Below are positions 16,595 through 26,480 of a DNA stretch of 52,593 nt, one piece after another. The position numbers and the translations under genes were made by a program. The first letter of the stretch is position 1. Each line of letters starts with the position of its first letter. Source of the stretch: RGIG9115 sp045648165 (GTDB taxonomy: Bacteria; Bacillota; Clostridia; UBA1381); the NCBI GenBank assembly GCA_045648165.1, contig JAZRNL010000052.1:1-52593 (forward strand). Reading direction: 5' to 3'. The notes under the pieces were generated by a model. It had not been told where the DNA came from. It saw only the letters and a list, made by a program, of their open reading frames with translations, and did no database searches.

Positions 16595-18367
16595 ATGAAA
16601 AAAATTGTATCGCTTATTTTATCTGCGGCTATGTTTTCTGCAACGGTAGCAAGCGCAGCTTATAACACCAAAGCAGATGTTTTGGGTGCATTGGGGCTTA
16701 CAGTAGAACAACAGAACGCAATAATCACAGAATTTGAACAGAAAGTTCAGGCTGATATCACTGTAAAAAAATCCACCAGCTCTGAATTTGTTGACGGGCC
16801 TATAACTGTTAAAAAAACAGCTTTACAAGGTTATCCTAAGTTTGATTTTAAAGCATCTTTCAATATGAAGCCTGTGTGGCAGTTTATGTACGAATACATT
16901 GAAAAAGGCAAAGAATGGCTTACGTTATCTAACTCCTCAGCTGAAGCAGACCTTAAGGCAGTTCCTGTAACAGGTACTTTTGAGGTTAAGATTACATATC
17001 CCGAAAACCTTGTGATTCCCGATGCTTTTCTTTACGGAGAAAATATGTACGGATTTAACGATGCTGCAAAAGCATCATTTGATGAGTCTTATTCAGAAAT
17101 AAGAAGTGTAGAGCATGTATCAAACAAGAACGTTCTAACTATTAAAGTTAAAGTTAAAGATAATATGACTTGCGGTCAGCTTATTGGCTTGTATCCTGAT
17201 TATTCAACTGCGGAAGACTTTGAACTTGTTTGTGAAGGAGTTCAGCCGCAGGCTTACGGAACTTACACAGTAAGCGGTGAAGTAACAGGTCAGGTTCAGA
17301 TTGGAAACACAATTGCTACAGTTGCATACAATGCAGTTCAAAAGGGTACTGACAGCAATGAAACTCTGAATGCTACCGTTAAGATTGAGAAAAAAGAAGA
17401 AGATACAACAGATAGCAGTGGCGGCGGTATGGGCGGATCAGGCGGCATTGTAACACCATTACCTGAAAAGCAGATTAAGGTTGAATTTGATGTAAACGGC
17501 AACAGAACGCTTGTTGCTCCTATTGAGGGAGTTACTGCCGTACCTGTTGACTACGACAAAACAGTTCCTCCTGCAATTGAAGGATTAACTTTTGACGGAT
17601 GGTATCTCGACCCCGGATTTACAACAAAGCTTACAGGTAAAGAATCAGTTGCCACAAGCCTTGTAGTATACGGAAGATATATTATAACAACTGCACCGGC
17701 AGTGTTCGACGATGCACATAAGGCATATATCAAGGGTTACCCCGACGGAACAGTTCAGCCTATGGGTCTTATCACCCGTGAAGAGATAACAACTGCTCTT
17801 TACAGACTTCTTAAGCATTCTGCAGTAGAAGATATTACAACAACATCTAATAATTATTGTGATGTGAATGTTGACAGATGGTCAAATACATCTATTTCTT
17901 CAATGACAAAAGGCGGTTATATCAAGGGCTATGAAGATGGTACATTCAGACCTGCAAATGATATAACAAGAGCTGAATTTGCAACGCTCGTGCTTAGATT
18001 CTTTGCTAATACTGACGCAATTACAGGCGGAGAAAACTTCATCGATATAGATGGGCACTGGGCAGAAGAAAATATCATAAAGGCAGAAGTTATGGGCTTA
18101 TTCAACGGGTATGAAGACGGAACATTCAGACCTGATGCATATATCACAAGAGCAGAGGCAATGGCGGTAATCAACAGAATTACAGTTCGTCGCTCAAATA
18201 ACAACAGCTTTATAGGTGATTTTATCAACTGGCCTGACATTTCAACATCAGACTGGTACTATGCTGATGTTATCGAAGCAACCAATACTCACGACTTCAC
18301 ACGTATTGACGATGTAATGACTGAGAAATGGACCGACGTTTCATATATAGATCTTATAGTTGGTTAA
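16595..18367 (+). CDS. SLH-domain surface protein with InlB/Listeria-Bacteroides repeat
   Basis: A secreted 590-residue protein. A signal peptide (about 1-22, ending VASA) is followed by about 240 residues with no recognised family, a Gly/Ser linker (SSGGGMGGSGG, near 275), a Listeria-Bacteroides-type repeat (VEFDVNGNRTL... to FDGWYLDPGFTTKLTG), and three SLH motifs with YIKGYPDGTVQP, YIKGYEDGTFRP and LFNGYEDGTFRP. SLH triads anchor proteins to pyruvylated wall polymers. A short WYYADVIEA stretch ends the protein. I chose ATG at 16595 because AAGGAG lies nine bases upstream; the GTG at 16586 directly abuts that site. Confidence 0.88.
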   Translation: MKKIVSLILSAAMFSATVASAAYNTKADVLGALGLTVEQQNAIITEFEQKVQADITVKKSTSSEFVDGPITVKKTALQGYPKFDFKASFNMKPVWQFMYEYIEKGKEWLTLSNSSAEADLKAVPVTGTFEVKITYPENLVIPDAFLYGENMYGFNDAAKASFDESYSEIRSVEHVSNKNVLTIKVKVKDNMTCGQLIGLYPDYSTAEDFELVCEGVQPQAYGTYTVSGEVTGQVQIGNTIATVAYNAVQKGTDSNETLNATVKIEKKEEDTTDSSGGGMGGSGGIVTPLPEKQIKVEFDVNGNRTLVAPIEGVTAVPVDYDKTVPPAIEGLTFDGWYLDPGFTTKLTGKESVATSLVVYGRYIITTAPAVFDDAHKAYIKGYPDGTVQPMGLITREEITTALYRLLKHSAVEDITTTSNNYCDVNVDRWSNTSISSMTKGGYIKGYEDGTFRPANDITRAEFATLVLRFFANTDAITGGENFIDIDGHWAEENIIKAEVMGLFNGYEDGTFRPDAYITRAEAMAVINRITVRRSNNNSFIGDFINWPDISTSDWYYADVIEATNTHDFTRIDDVMTEKWTDVSYIDLIVG

Positions 18368-18375
18368 TTTTAAAT

Positions 18376-18409
18376 ACAAAAAATAGCTACGGAAGTAGCT
18401 ATTTTTTGT
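18376..18409. terminator. bidirectional terminator between the SLH gene and the V-ATPase operon
   Basis: ACAAAAAATAGCTAC and GTAGCTATTTTTTGT form a perfect 15-bp stem with loop GGAA. A/T tracts on both sides serve both convergent transcripts. The stem overlaps the last codons of the subunit D gene. Confidence 0.9.
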
Positions 18410-19031
18410 TGCTGATTTTTTCTGCAAGCACCATATCCTTCACTTTTATAAGCCGTGCGGTGTTGCTTCTTGTGTTTTCTTCAATCCTCATTCTTATATA
18501 GTGTATAGTTTCTCTGTAATTTGGTATTGTAACATATTCGAGAGAATTAACGTGCCGTCTTGTTTTCTCAAGCTCTGATGCTAAAAGCTTTATACTCATT
18601 TCCAGTTCTGCAAGCTTTATAAGCTTCGCTTGCTGATTTTTCATAATTTCCGTGCCATTAATAAAATCCTCTGTTGCATAGGGTGAAATTTTTGGTTCTT
18701 GAGAGGCTTCGGATTTGTATTTCGGCACGGCTACGCTCATTATATTTTTGCTGCTCTTTTCTATATTCAGTACTGTGTGGGAAGTAATAAAATAGTTGTT
18801 AAATTCCTGTTCACCAACAGCGGCGGATGCAAATGCAAAAAATGTCGAAGCTTTGCTTATTTCATCTTCAAGATTTGTTCTGAGCCTGGCAGCTTCCTTT
18901 TTAAGGTCGATAAAGCGTCGCATCATTTCGTCGCGTTTGTCTTTTAAAAGCTTATGGCCCCCAAGTGCAATCTGGAGCTCTTTTTTGAGCCTTGTAAGCT
19001 CCATTCTCGTTGCATTAACCTTCAGAATCAT
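18399..19031 (-). CDS. ntpD: V-type ATP synthase subunit D
   Basis: Central-stalk subunit of 210 residues, rich in charged heptad-like segments and expected to form two long antiparallel helices that rotate inside the A3B3 head. The N-terminus MILKVNATRMELTRLKKEL is characteristic of the family. I chose ATG at 19031 because AAGGGA lies just upstream; the longer ORF from 19070 runs back into subunit B without a ribosome site. It overlaps the end of subunit B by 17 bases and is the last gene of the operon. Confidence 0.9.
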   Translation of the reverse strand: MILKVNATRMELTRLKKELQIALGGHKLLKDKRDEMMRRFIDLKKEAARLRTNLEDEISKASTFFAFASAAVGEQEFNNYFITSHTVLNIEKSSKNIMSVAVPKYKSEASQEPKISPYATEDFINGTEIMKNQQAKLIKLAELEMSIKLLASELEKTRRHVNSLEYVTIPNYRETIHYIRMRIEENTRSNTARLIKVKDMVLAEKISNKK

Positions 19032-20403
19032 ACTTATCCCTTCTATAATACATCTCAATATATTTTTCATCTATACGTTTTAGTTCACTCTTTGGTAAAC
19101 TGCTCAAAAGCTCCCATCCTGTGTTAAGAGTTTCTTCAATGTTCCTGTTGTGGCTGAATCCCTGAGATATATATTTTTTTTCAAACATTTCTGCGAACTT
19201 GGCATATTGCCTGTCAATAGGCGATACCGCACTGTCTCCCAGGATTGCCATCAGTTCCTTTGCATTTTTTCCGTTTGCATATGCTGAGAATAGCTGATTC
19301 ATTGTGCTTGAATGGTCTGCTCTTGTTTTTCCCTCGCCTATTCCTTTGTCTTTTAGACGTGATAGGGAGGGTAGCACGTCAATAGGCGGAAGTATGTTCC
19401 TTTTATATAAATCACGGCTCAGAATTATCTGCCCTTCTGTGATATACCCGGTAAGGTCGGGTATCGGATGAGTTTTGTCATCTTCAGGCATTGAAAGAAT
19501 TGGAATAAGAGTAATGCTTCCTTTTTTATTTTTAATTCTGCCTGCGCGTTCATAAAGTGATGCCAGGTCCGTATACATATAACCGGGGTATCCGCGCCTT
19601 CCGGGGATTTCTTTTCTTGCTGCTGAAACTTCACGCAGTGCATCTGCATAGTTGGTTATGTCGGTAATGATTACAAGTACGTGCATATCAAGCTCAAATG
19701 CAAGATATTCAGCCGCGGTAAGTGCCATACGGGGAGTGGCTATTCTTTCGATTGCAGGGTCGTTTGCGAGGTTTATAAACATTACGGTTCGCTCTATTGC
19801 CCCTGTTTTTTTAAAATCTTCAATAAAAAAGTCTGCTTCTTCAAACGTAATACCTACTGCCGCGAAAACAACTGCAAAGCTTTCTTCCGAGCCGCGCACT
19901 GTTGCCTGTCTTGCTATTTGTGCGGCAAGGCGTGCGTGAGGAAGACCGCTTCCTGAAAAAATCGGCAATTTCTGACCTCTGACAAGGGTGTTCAAACCGT
20001 CTATTGCAGAAATTCCTGTTTGTATAAACTCATCAGGGTATATTCTGGACGCCGGATTTATAGGACTACCGTTAATGTCCTCATATTTGAGAGGTATAAT
20101 TTCAGGGCCTTTGTCTATAGGGTTTCCGAGCCCGTCAAAAATCCTGCCTGTCATTTTAGGAGAAAGACTAAGCCTCATACTGTGCCCCGTAAAGCGTATA
20201 GTGCTATTTTCAAGGTTTATTCCGCTGCTGCTTTCAAAAAGCTGAACAAGTGCGGTATCACCCTCAATTTCCAGAACACGGCATTTTCTTGTTTCTCCGT
20301 TTTGAAGCATAATTTCACCAAGCTCGTCGTAAGCTACATCCTTAAGCCCTGTTGCAACCATAAGCGGACCTGCTACTTCTTTAATTGTTTTATATTCTCT
20401 CAA
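19015..20403 (-). CDS. ntpB: V-type ATP synthase subunit B
   Basis: Non-catalytic nucleotide-binding subunit of 462 residues. It alternates with subunit A in the head. Landmarks are GLNTLVRGQKLPIFSGSGLPHARLA in the position of a degenerate P-loop, and GRRGYPGYMYTDLASLYERAG. The P-loop lacks the GKT signature, as expected for this subunit. It starts 14 bases after subunit A. Confidence 0.95.
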   Translation of the reverse strand: MREYKTIKEVAGPLMVATGLKDVAYDELGEIMLQNGETRKCRVLEIEGDTALVQLFESSSGINLENSTIRFTGHSMRLSLSPKMTGRIFDGLGNPIDKGPEIIPLKYEDINGSPINPASRIYPDEFIQTGISAIDGLNTLVRGQKLPIFSGSGLPHARLAAQIARQATVRGSEESFAVVFAAVGITFEEADFFIEDFKKTGAIERTVMFINLANDPAIERIATPRMALTAAEYLAFELDMHVLVIITDITNYADALREVSAARKEIPGRRGYPGYMYTDLASLYERAGRIKNKKGSITLIPILSMPEDDKTHPIPDLTGYITEGQIILSRDLYKRNILPPIDVLPSLSRLKDKGIGEGKTRADHSSTMNQLFSAYANGKNAKELMAILGDSAVSPIDRQYAKFAEMFEKKYISQGFSHNRNIEETLNTGWELLSSLPKSELKRIDEKYIEMYYRRDKYDSEG

Positions 20404-20417
20404 TTCATAGCTCTCCT

Positions 20418-22190
20418 TTAGATGTTGTTTGTAAAAATGCCACTGTTCTCTTCGCTGTTTAATGCTTCAAGTTCATTTTGTATGTTTTCTTTAAGTTTAT
20501 GATATGCATTTTGTGTTTCTGCTTCTTTAACATATTTCAGTCTGCCAAGATGTTCCTTTGCATCTATTTTCATAATCTGTTCAGGGGTTACCCCTCTGTC
20601 TAATGCCTTAACCCCGGTGTCGTAATAAAAAAGAATTATTTTCATCATTAAAAATTGCTTTTCGTATGAAGTATATGTGTCTGTTTCGTGAAAAGCGTTC
20701 TGATGAAGAAAGTCTTCCCTTATTATACGTGCAATTTCCATTTTAAGACGATCCGTGTTATTTAAAGCATCAATTCCCACAAGTCTTACAATTTCTTCAA
20801 GCTTTGCCTCTTCCTGAAGTAATGTTATCAGCCTGTTTCGGCAATGGTTGAAATCCTCTCCGATATTTTTTAAAAACCAGTTCTCCAGGCGGTCTATATA
20901 TAACGAATAGCTTGTAAGCCAATTAATGGCGGGGAAGTGTCTTTTGTAAGCAAGTGACGAATCAAGACCCCAAAAAACTTTTACTATACGCAATGTTGCC
21001 TGGGCAACAGGCTCTGAAATATCACCGCCCGGGGGTGAAACCGCTCCAATCATTGTAAGGGAGCCTTCCCTTGAGCCGCTTCCGGTTGTGATAATTCGCC
21101 CTGCCCGTTCGTAAAATCCTGCAAGTCTACTTCCCAGATAAGCAGGATATCCTTCTTCGCCCGGCATTTCTTCAAGGCGCCCTGACATTTCTCTTAGCGC
21201 CTCTGCCCAACGTGATGTGGAGTCTGCCAGGAGAACTACCGAATATCCCATATCACGGAAGTATTCTGCAATTGTAACACCTGTATAAATAGATGCTTCA
21301 CGCGCGGCAACGGGCATATCCGAGGTGTTGGCGATAAGCACTGTTCGCTCCATAAGGGTTTTTCCGGTTTTGGGATCCTTGATTTCAGGAAATTCGTTTA
21401 AAACATCAGTCATTTCATTTCCGCGTTCTCCGCACCCTATATAAACCACAATATCTGCATCGCACCATTTTGCAAGCTGATGCTGAACTACTGTTTTTCC
21501 GCTTCCGAATGGCCCCGGAACAGTTGCAACGCCGCCTTTTGCAATTGGGAAAAAGGTGTCGATAACTCTCTGACCTGTGGGCAATGGCAGGGAGGGGGGT
21601 ATTTTTTCTTTATATGGTCTGCCTTTTCGAACAGGCCATCTCTGAAGCATACAAACACCTTTGCCGTCTATCTTTGCAATTTCTTCTTCAATTGTAAATT
21701 CGCCGTCGCGTATATCTGAAACTTTACCTTCAAACCCCAACGGTACCATAATTTTGTGAATAACCGCATCGGTTTCTTTGACCTCGCCGATAATATCCCC
21801 TGATGTAACGTAATCTCCCGGCTTGACAGCGGGAATAAAGCTCCATTTTTTGAATTTGTCAAGTGCACTTGTATGAACGCCTCGGAGAAGTCTGTCACCG
21901 CTGAGTTTTTGAAGTGAATACAAAGGTCTTTGGATGCCATCAAAAATACTCCCTATAAGCCCCGGTGCAAGCTCAACGCTCAAGGGGTGGTGGAGGGTTA
22001 TTACTTTTTCTCCGGGTTTTATTCCTGATGTTTCTTCATATACCTGTATTGAAGCTTCATCACCGTGCATTTCGATAATTTCCCCTGTAAGCTCTTTTTC
22101 CCCTGCATATACCACGTCAAACATATCTGCACCTTGCATATTTTTAGCTATAACAAGGGGGCCTGAAATTTTTTTTATGATTCCGTCCAT
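20418..22190 (-). CDS. ntpA: V-type ATP synthase catalytic subunit A
   Basis: Catalytic subunit of 590 residues. The P-loop GPFGSGKT lies at 226-233, and VVYIGCGERGNEMTDVL and LADSTSRWAEALREMSGRLEEMPG follow. The long non-homologous insert before the P-loop, which separates V/A-type A subunits from F-type beta, is present (about residues 115-185). With B it forms the ATP-hydrolysing head on the cytoplasmic side. Confidence 0.96.
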   Translation of the reverse strand: MDGIIKKISGPLVIAKNMQGADMFDVVYAGEKELTGEIIEMHGDEASIQVYEETSGIKPGEKVITLHHPLSVELAPGLIGSIFDGIQRPLYSLQKLSGDRLLRGVHTSALDKFKKWSFIPAVKPGDYVTSGDIIGEVKETDAVIHKIMVPLGFEGKVSDIRDGEFTIEEEIAKIDGKGVCMLQRWPVRKGRPYKEKIPPSLPLPTGQRVIDTFFPIAKGGVATVPGPFGSGKTVVQHQLAKWCDADIVVYIGCGERGNEMTDVLNEFPEIKDPKTGKTLMERTVLIANTSDMPVAAREASIYTGVTIAEYFRDMGYSVVLLADSTSRWAEALREMSGRLEEMPGEEGYPAYLGSRLAGFYERAGRIITTGSGSREGSLTMIGAVSPPGGDISEPVAQATLRIVKVFWGLDSSLAYKRHFPAINWLTSYSLYIDRLENWFLKNIGEDFNHCRNRLITLLQEEAKLEEIVRLVGIDALNNTDRLKMEIARIIREDFLHQNAFHETDTYTSYEKQFLMMKIILFYYDTGVKALDRGVTPEQIMKIDAKEHLGRLKYVKEAETQNAYHKLKENIQNELEALNSEENSGIFTNNI

Positions 22191-22225
22191 ATGTTATATC
22201 ACCTTTCTGCCCGAAGGCTTAATGC

Positions 22226-22501
22226 TTATATTTTACTGCCAACTGCTTTTTCTGCAAATTTGTCAAGTCTGTCGGTTCCAAGGGAAGAACTGTTGTCAGG
22301 AATTGGTAGTACAACTGTTTTACTGCTTTTAACCTCCATGAAAAAATCTGTAGAAACGTATATTATGCAATAATTTTCTTCCAACATTTTAATCAGTGCT
22401 TCTTTTGCTTCTGTTTCGCTTTGTACAATAACTGTATCAAATCCAAGCACGGAGAAAGCGCATATTTTTTCATATTCTCCGATAACACCTGCTTTAAACA
22501 T
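22226..22501 (-). CDS. ntpG: V-type ATP synthase subunit F
   Basis: A 91-residue protein with the Rossmann-like small fold of the central-stalk F subunit: GVIGEYEKICAFSVLGFDTV at the N-terminus and CIIYVSTDFF in the middle. It overlaps the end of subunit C by eight bases. In Enterococcus hirae naming this is NtpG. Confidence 0.85.
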   Translation of the reverse strand: MFKAGVIGEYEKICAFSVLGFDTVIVQSETEAKEALIKMLEENYCIIYVSTDFFMEVKSSKTVVLPIPDNSSSLGTDRLDKFAEKAVGSKI

Positions 22502-23225
22502 AGGTGTTGCACAACCTTTCTGTTATATCTGCCTTCGTTGCTCCTGCTTTTTTGCCCGAAAGAACCGTGCGGATATTCCTGAACTCAATCAGACTTCCGT
22601 AATAAAAGCCAAATATGGGAGCTATACTGAAGGTATCGTATTTGTGACTTTTAAGGTAATCAATTTTTATATTTTCGTTCTTTACATCGGGTGTTTTTAA
22701 CCTGTGAATAAGACTGAACCAATCAACGAAATATTTGTTTTTGGAATTTTCAACACCTGTTTCGGTAAGCTTGTTTTTTATATATTCCTCGCAGCTTTCA
22801 CCCATTGTCAGGAGCTGAAGCGCTTTTTTAAAAAAGACTGTGTATTTGTCATTGCTTGCGCGTTTGTTTTTATGGTGGAGGTTTCTGCTTTTTTCTGATG
22901 ACGGATTTTTTAAAAGCGGCTCAGGATTAATGCCTTTGTATACCGCCTTTGCGGTGGCTTCAATATTAAAAAAATCGTTCTCAAGAAAAAATACATTGGG
23001 TATATAAATGCCCGAACTTTTAAGTGCTTTCCCAAGCTCAATTTCTTTTTGGGAAAGAGTTTCTTTGGGGCTGACGCCGGGCTTTAAATATCCACGTTTC
23101 ACAAGTTCATCAACAACCTCGGTATAAGTTTTTTTTGAGGCAAGGCTCAAAAAGTCGCTGTAGGTAAGCATTTTCTTTTCAAACACTCGAACCCTTGATA
23201 CTGCGAATAAATAATCGTCTTTCAT
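22494..23225 (-). CDS. ntpC: V-type ATP synthase subunit C
   Basis: A 243-residue subunit that connects the central rotor to the membrane ring (family of E. hirae NtpC and yeast d). It is slightly short; family members are usually about 320-350 residues, and the central part around residues 100-140 is Lys/Asn-rich and divergent. Its position between E and F, and the overlap with the E gene (ATGA-type), support the assignment. Confidence 0.75.
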   Translation of the reverse strand: MKDDYLFAVSRVRVFEKKMLTYSDFLSLASKKTYTEVVDELVKRGYLKPGVSPKETLSQKEIELGKALKSSGIYIPNVFFLENDFFNIEATAKAVYKGINPEPLLKNPSSEKSRNLHHKNKRASNDKYTVFFKKALQLLTMGESCEEYIKNKLTETGVENSKNKYFVDWFSLIHRLKTPDVKNENIKIDYLKSHKYDTFSIAPIFGFYYGSLIEFRNIRTVLSGKKAGATKADITERLCNTYV

Positions 23226-23797
23226 AGAGATGCCTCGTATCTTCCTAAAATTTGCATAAGCTCAGGCTTCATATCGTCTACAATTGTTTTCGGTGTGACT
23301 TTGTCAATGTAGTTTGGAGTTTGTATTATAAATCCGTACAGTTCATTGCCTTCTTTGATTTTTATATCATAGCTTTTTAAAATATTTTGTAAAAACTCTT
23401 TCCCAAGACGTTTTGTGTCATTTTTGCCTAAATAAATTTCCGCACCTTGAGGAGGTGCTTTTTTTGTGATAATTCTGAATAGGAACAAAGAGTAATCTTT
23501 TATCGGCATAGCAATAATACCCTCTGATGCAGCATCTATTACTTCTTCAAAAAATTCAAACTTCCCTTTACTTTCCGCATTTGAGGTTATAGTGGCATAG
23601 TCGTATCCCAGCTTTTTCTTAATAGCATTTTCCGCCTCTGCTTTTTTGAGGTTGATTTTTGAAACAGTTTCTATATGCTCTTTTTCTAAAATTTCTAATG
23701 CTGCTTTAGTTTCTGCGGCATATGATTTTGAAATTTCGTCTGCCTTTTCCTCTGCTTCTTTTATTATGCTTTGGGCTATTTCTTCGATTGTTGCCAC
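23222..23797 (-). CDS. ntpE: V-type ATP synthase subunit E
   Basis: A 191-residue peripheral-stalk subunit. The N-terminal 75 residues are a charged helix (IIKEAEEKADEISKSYAAET) predicted to pair with the G/H-type subunit. A globular C-terminal domain binds the head. It starts five bases after subunit K. Confidence 0.85.
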   Translation of the reverse strand: MATIEEIAQSIIKEAEEKADEISKSYAAETKAALEILEKEHIETVSKINLKKAEAENAIKKKLGYDYATITSNAESKGKFEFFEEVIDAASEGIIAMPIKDYSLFLFRIITKKAPPQGAEIYLGKNDTKRLGKEFLQNILKSYDIKIKEGNELYGFIIQTPNYIDKVTPKTIVDDMKPELMQILGRYEASL

Positions 23798-23801
23798 TTG
23801 A

Positions 23802-24272
23802 TTAACCTCCGATATTTATTACCATAAGAAAAGATACAATAAATGCAAGCAAGGCGTAAAGCTCAACAAGTGATGCAGAAACAATAGCTTTTGAACTTTC
23901 CTCAGGCTTTTTTGCTATAATATGCACACCTGTGACGCAAACTCTTCCTTGTGCTGCTGCAGAAAAATATCCGCCGATTGCCATAGGCAGGCAGGCTGCA
24001 AAGTAGCTGAGACCTTGCGCAATAGACTGGGGGGGAGTTCCTCCCAGTATACCTGTGTTTAAAAGTACCATTACTCCTATTATAAGGCCGTATAGTCCCT
24101 GTGTGCCCGGAAGAAGCTGAAGAACGAGGAGTTTTCCGAATTTTTCAGGCTCCTCAGATACCACACCTGCTGCCGCTTCGCTGGCTGTTCCTACACCTCT
24201 TGCAGAACCCATACCTGCAACTGCAACGGCTAATGCTGCCCCTGTAAGTGCTATAAATAATCCGTAATCCAT
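23802..24272 (-). CDS. ntpK: V-type ATP synthase subunit K (c-ring), sodium-type signature
   Basis: A 156-residue proteolipid made of two fused helical hairpins, four membrane helices in all. The ion-site residues L54, T57 and Q58 (LPGTQG), Q108 (AAQGR) and E137 (VELYALL) match the sodium-binding residues known in E. hirae NtpK in identity, with spacing preserved within each half. This suggests that the ring carries Na+ rather than H+. RBS AAAGGA precedes the ATG. Confidence 0.93.
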   Translation of the reverse strand: MDYGLFIALTGAALAVAVAGMGSARGVGTASEAAAGVVSEEPEKFGKLLVLQLLPGTQGLYGLIIGVMVLLNTGILGGTPPQSIAQGLSYFAACLPMAIGGYFSAAAQGRVCVTGVHIIAKKPEESSKAIVSASLVELYALLAFIVSFLMVINIGG

Positions 24273-24287
24273 ATAAATTTTCCTTTC

Positions 24288-26075
24288 TTAATAACGGCTT
24301 CCGAATGGGGTAAAAGCCCTTCCTCCGCCTTCATAAAACTTGCTGTAGAATTCAACGTATTGAAGCCTGTTTGTGTGAACATATGCACCTAACATATTGA
24401 TTGCAAAATTAAGGCAGTGACCCACTGTGAAAATAAGAATATACATTATAACCCCAACTGCCGAATTTCCTCCCAGACCTCCGAGAATATTAACAACTTC
24501 GGCAATAACTCCTGTAGCGAGACCCAGTGCCATAAGCCTTGAGTATGAGAGGATATCGCTTATATAGCTTGTTATATTGTATAGACTTAAAACACCACCG
24601 GAAATTTTAAGAAATATGTTTTTCTTATTTCGTCCCTGAGTTGCGATAAGCATTAAAACGCCTGTGATAGAGATGAATATTCCGGTAGGCAAAAGAGGTC
24701 TAACGGCAATCCCGGCAGATAGTATTCCAAGCCCTGAAAGGGTTAAAATCCAGCTTCCTGTATCGAATATCCCATCTTTTATTCTTCCGCTTTTTATCTC
24801 GATAAAAAGTTTTATACAAAGACCTGTTATAATCTGCAAAAATCCAAGGGCAATGCTGAAAATAAGCAGTGTAAGAGGTTCCTGCGTGGGGTTTATCCAA
24901 AGAGGTCTTAAGATGAGAGTTCGGCCAAAGAAAATTTCTCCCACTGATGTTATAGCATTTCCGAAAAATCCGCCATACATAAGGCCCCAGAAAAAAGTTG
25001 ATATGCCGCAGAAAAAGAACATCTGAAGCATTTTTTTGATTTTTGTTTTCATAAAAAAGCCGGCATATCCGCATACGAGTATCATAAGAAGTCCATAACC
25101 GGCATCGGAAAACATCATTCCGAAAAAAAGATAATAAAAAAATGCCATAACGGGATTTGGGTCAATGTCATGGGACGATGGCATCGTATATGATTCTGTA
25201 ATACCCTCAACAGGTGAAACAACGGGATTGTTTGTAAATGCAACCGGTGCATCCGGTCCTGCATCCATAAATTCAATAAAAGCTTCAGGGAATTCTTTTT
25301 TTAAAAGTTTTGAGTTTTTGCTCAGAATATATCCTGAGATTACGGATACTTTTCCTGTTTTTAAAAGTTTCTGCTTCTCTTCGGCAAGTTCCTTTTGCTT
25401 TAAAAGTTTTTTGAGCCTGAACCACTGTTTGTAGGCGCAGAGCTCTGAAAGCTTGTTTTCAAGAAGTTTTATTTCCTTATTGTTTGTTTCGATTTTTAAC
25501 CGTAGCTTTTGAAGAAATTCTCTTGGCGGAAGATTTACGGGTTTTTGAAAATCATTAAAGTTTGGAATTTGAGGAGCTGTACGTTTTTTAAGCATCCACA
25601 CATAGGTTTTACTTTTATCTTTTTTTAAAATCTGTATGAATATATTTTCATTATCTTCAGGGAGTTCGCCGGTAATATACCCATGGCAGGCAGACACATT
25701 TTGTGTTTCCGTGTTGCTTAAAGGATAATTTGAAGCTTCGAAGGGAAGAATATCATTAATCTCTTTCTCTGCTTCTCTGTTGTCTGCCATTAAATCCTGT
25801 AGTTTTTTATCTGCCTCTATGATTCTTGCCTCAAGATTGTGAGGCGCTTTTTGTTCTTCTGGTTTATGAGCCGGATATTTTTCTGAAATCTTAAGAGCGT
25901 CGTATATCTGACCGATTTTTATGTTTATCCTGTCAATCTCGGCGGTTGAAAACTCTTCCTCACGGGACGAATTTTCAATTTCTGCGATTTTTAATGCTTG
26001 AAGTCGTTTCATACTTAAGTCAATAAGAGAAGTAAGAGTAAAAAGTCGGAATTTTGAAATCTTTGCAAGTGCCAA
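24288..26075 (-). CDS. ntpI: V-type ATP synthase subunit I
   Basis: A 595-residue stator subunit that forms the ion half-channels next to the K ring. The N-terminal half (about 1-300) is cytoplasmic and coiled-coil-rich; the C-terminal half has about seven membrane segments with FFYYLFFGMMFSDAGYG near 315, a strong family landmark, and SRLMALGLATGVIAEVVN near 515. It starts immediately after the G/H subunit. Confidence 0.93.
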   Translation of the reverse strand: MALAKISKFRLFTLTSLIDLSMKRLQALKIAEIENSSREEEFSTAEIDRINIKIGQIYDALKISEKYPAHKPEEQKAPHNLEARIIEADKKLQDLMADNREAEKEINDILPFEASNYPLSNTETQNVSACHGYITGELPEDNENIFIQILKKDKSKTYVWMLKKRTAPQIPNFNDFQKPVNLPPREFLQKLRLKIETNNKEIKLLENKLSELCAYKQWFRLKKLLKQKELAEEKQKLLKTGKVSVISGYILSKNSKLLKKEFPEAFIEFMDAGPDAPVAFTNNPVVSPVEGITESYTMPSSHDIDPNPVMAFFYYLFFGMMFSDAGYGLLMILVCGYAGFFMKTKIKKMLQMFFFCGISTFFWGLMYGGFFGNAITSVGEIFFGRTLILRPLWINPTQEPLTLLIFSIALGFLQIITGLCIKLFIEIKSGRIKDGIFDTGSWILTLSGLGILSAGIAVRPLLPTGIFISITGVLMLIATQGRNKKNIFLKISGGVLSLYNITSYISDILSYSRLMALGLATGVIAEVVNILGGLGGNSAVGVIMYILIFTVGHCLNFAINMLGAYVHTNRLQYVEFYSKFYEGGGRAFTPFGSRY

Positions 26076-26399
26076 TTACATTTTCTCCTTTCCTGTTATA
26101 TATTCAATAACCAGTGTTGACATTTCCGATTTGTGCTTTTCAAGAGATGCTTTGGTCTTGCTGATAATTTCGTCTGTTCCTCTGATAAGGGCTTGTACTT
26201 GTTCGTCTGCATCTTTTTTTAAGCTTTTAAGGTAATGGTCTGTATTCCTTTGGAGTTGTTGTTCTTCTCTTTTAAAATCCTCTTTTTTACGGGCAATTGT
26301 GTCGGACATTGATTTTTTAGCCATTTCCTCTGCACGGCTTATTATTTGCTTTGCTTTATCTTCGCTTTCAAGGATTTTTTTAAGATTTTCATCAACCAT
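26076..26399 (-). CDS. ntpF: V-type ATP synthase subunit G/H (peripheral stalk)
   Basis: A 107-residue protein, almost entirely a charged coiled coil (EDKAKQIISRAEEMAKKSMS), matching the AhaH/NtpF peripheral-stalk family. It is the first gene of the nine-gene operon (G/H, I, K, E, C, F, A, B, D). The promoter is not obvious in the 80 bases upstream, but the terminator at 26481-26506 separates it from the preceding gene, so it must have one. Confidence 0.75.
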   Translation of the reverse strand: MVDENLKKILESEDKAKQIISRAEEMAKKSMSDTIARKKEDFKREEQQLQRNTDHYLKSLKKDADEQVQALIRGTDEIISKTKASLEKHKSEMSTLVIEYITGKEKM

Positions 26400-26480
26400 T
26401 TTTTCACCCGCCTTTAAGTATTCTGACTATAATTTTACCTGAAAGGGAATTTTATATTACTGAAAAATAAAATACCAAAA

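Noticed and set aside
19652..20421. Forward ORFs opposite V-ATPase subunit B
   Set aside because: Shadows of a strongly conserved reverse-strand gene.
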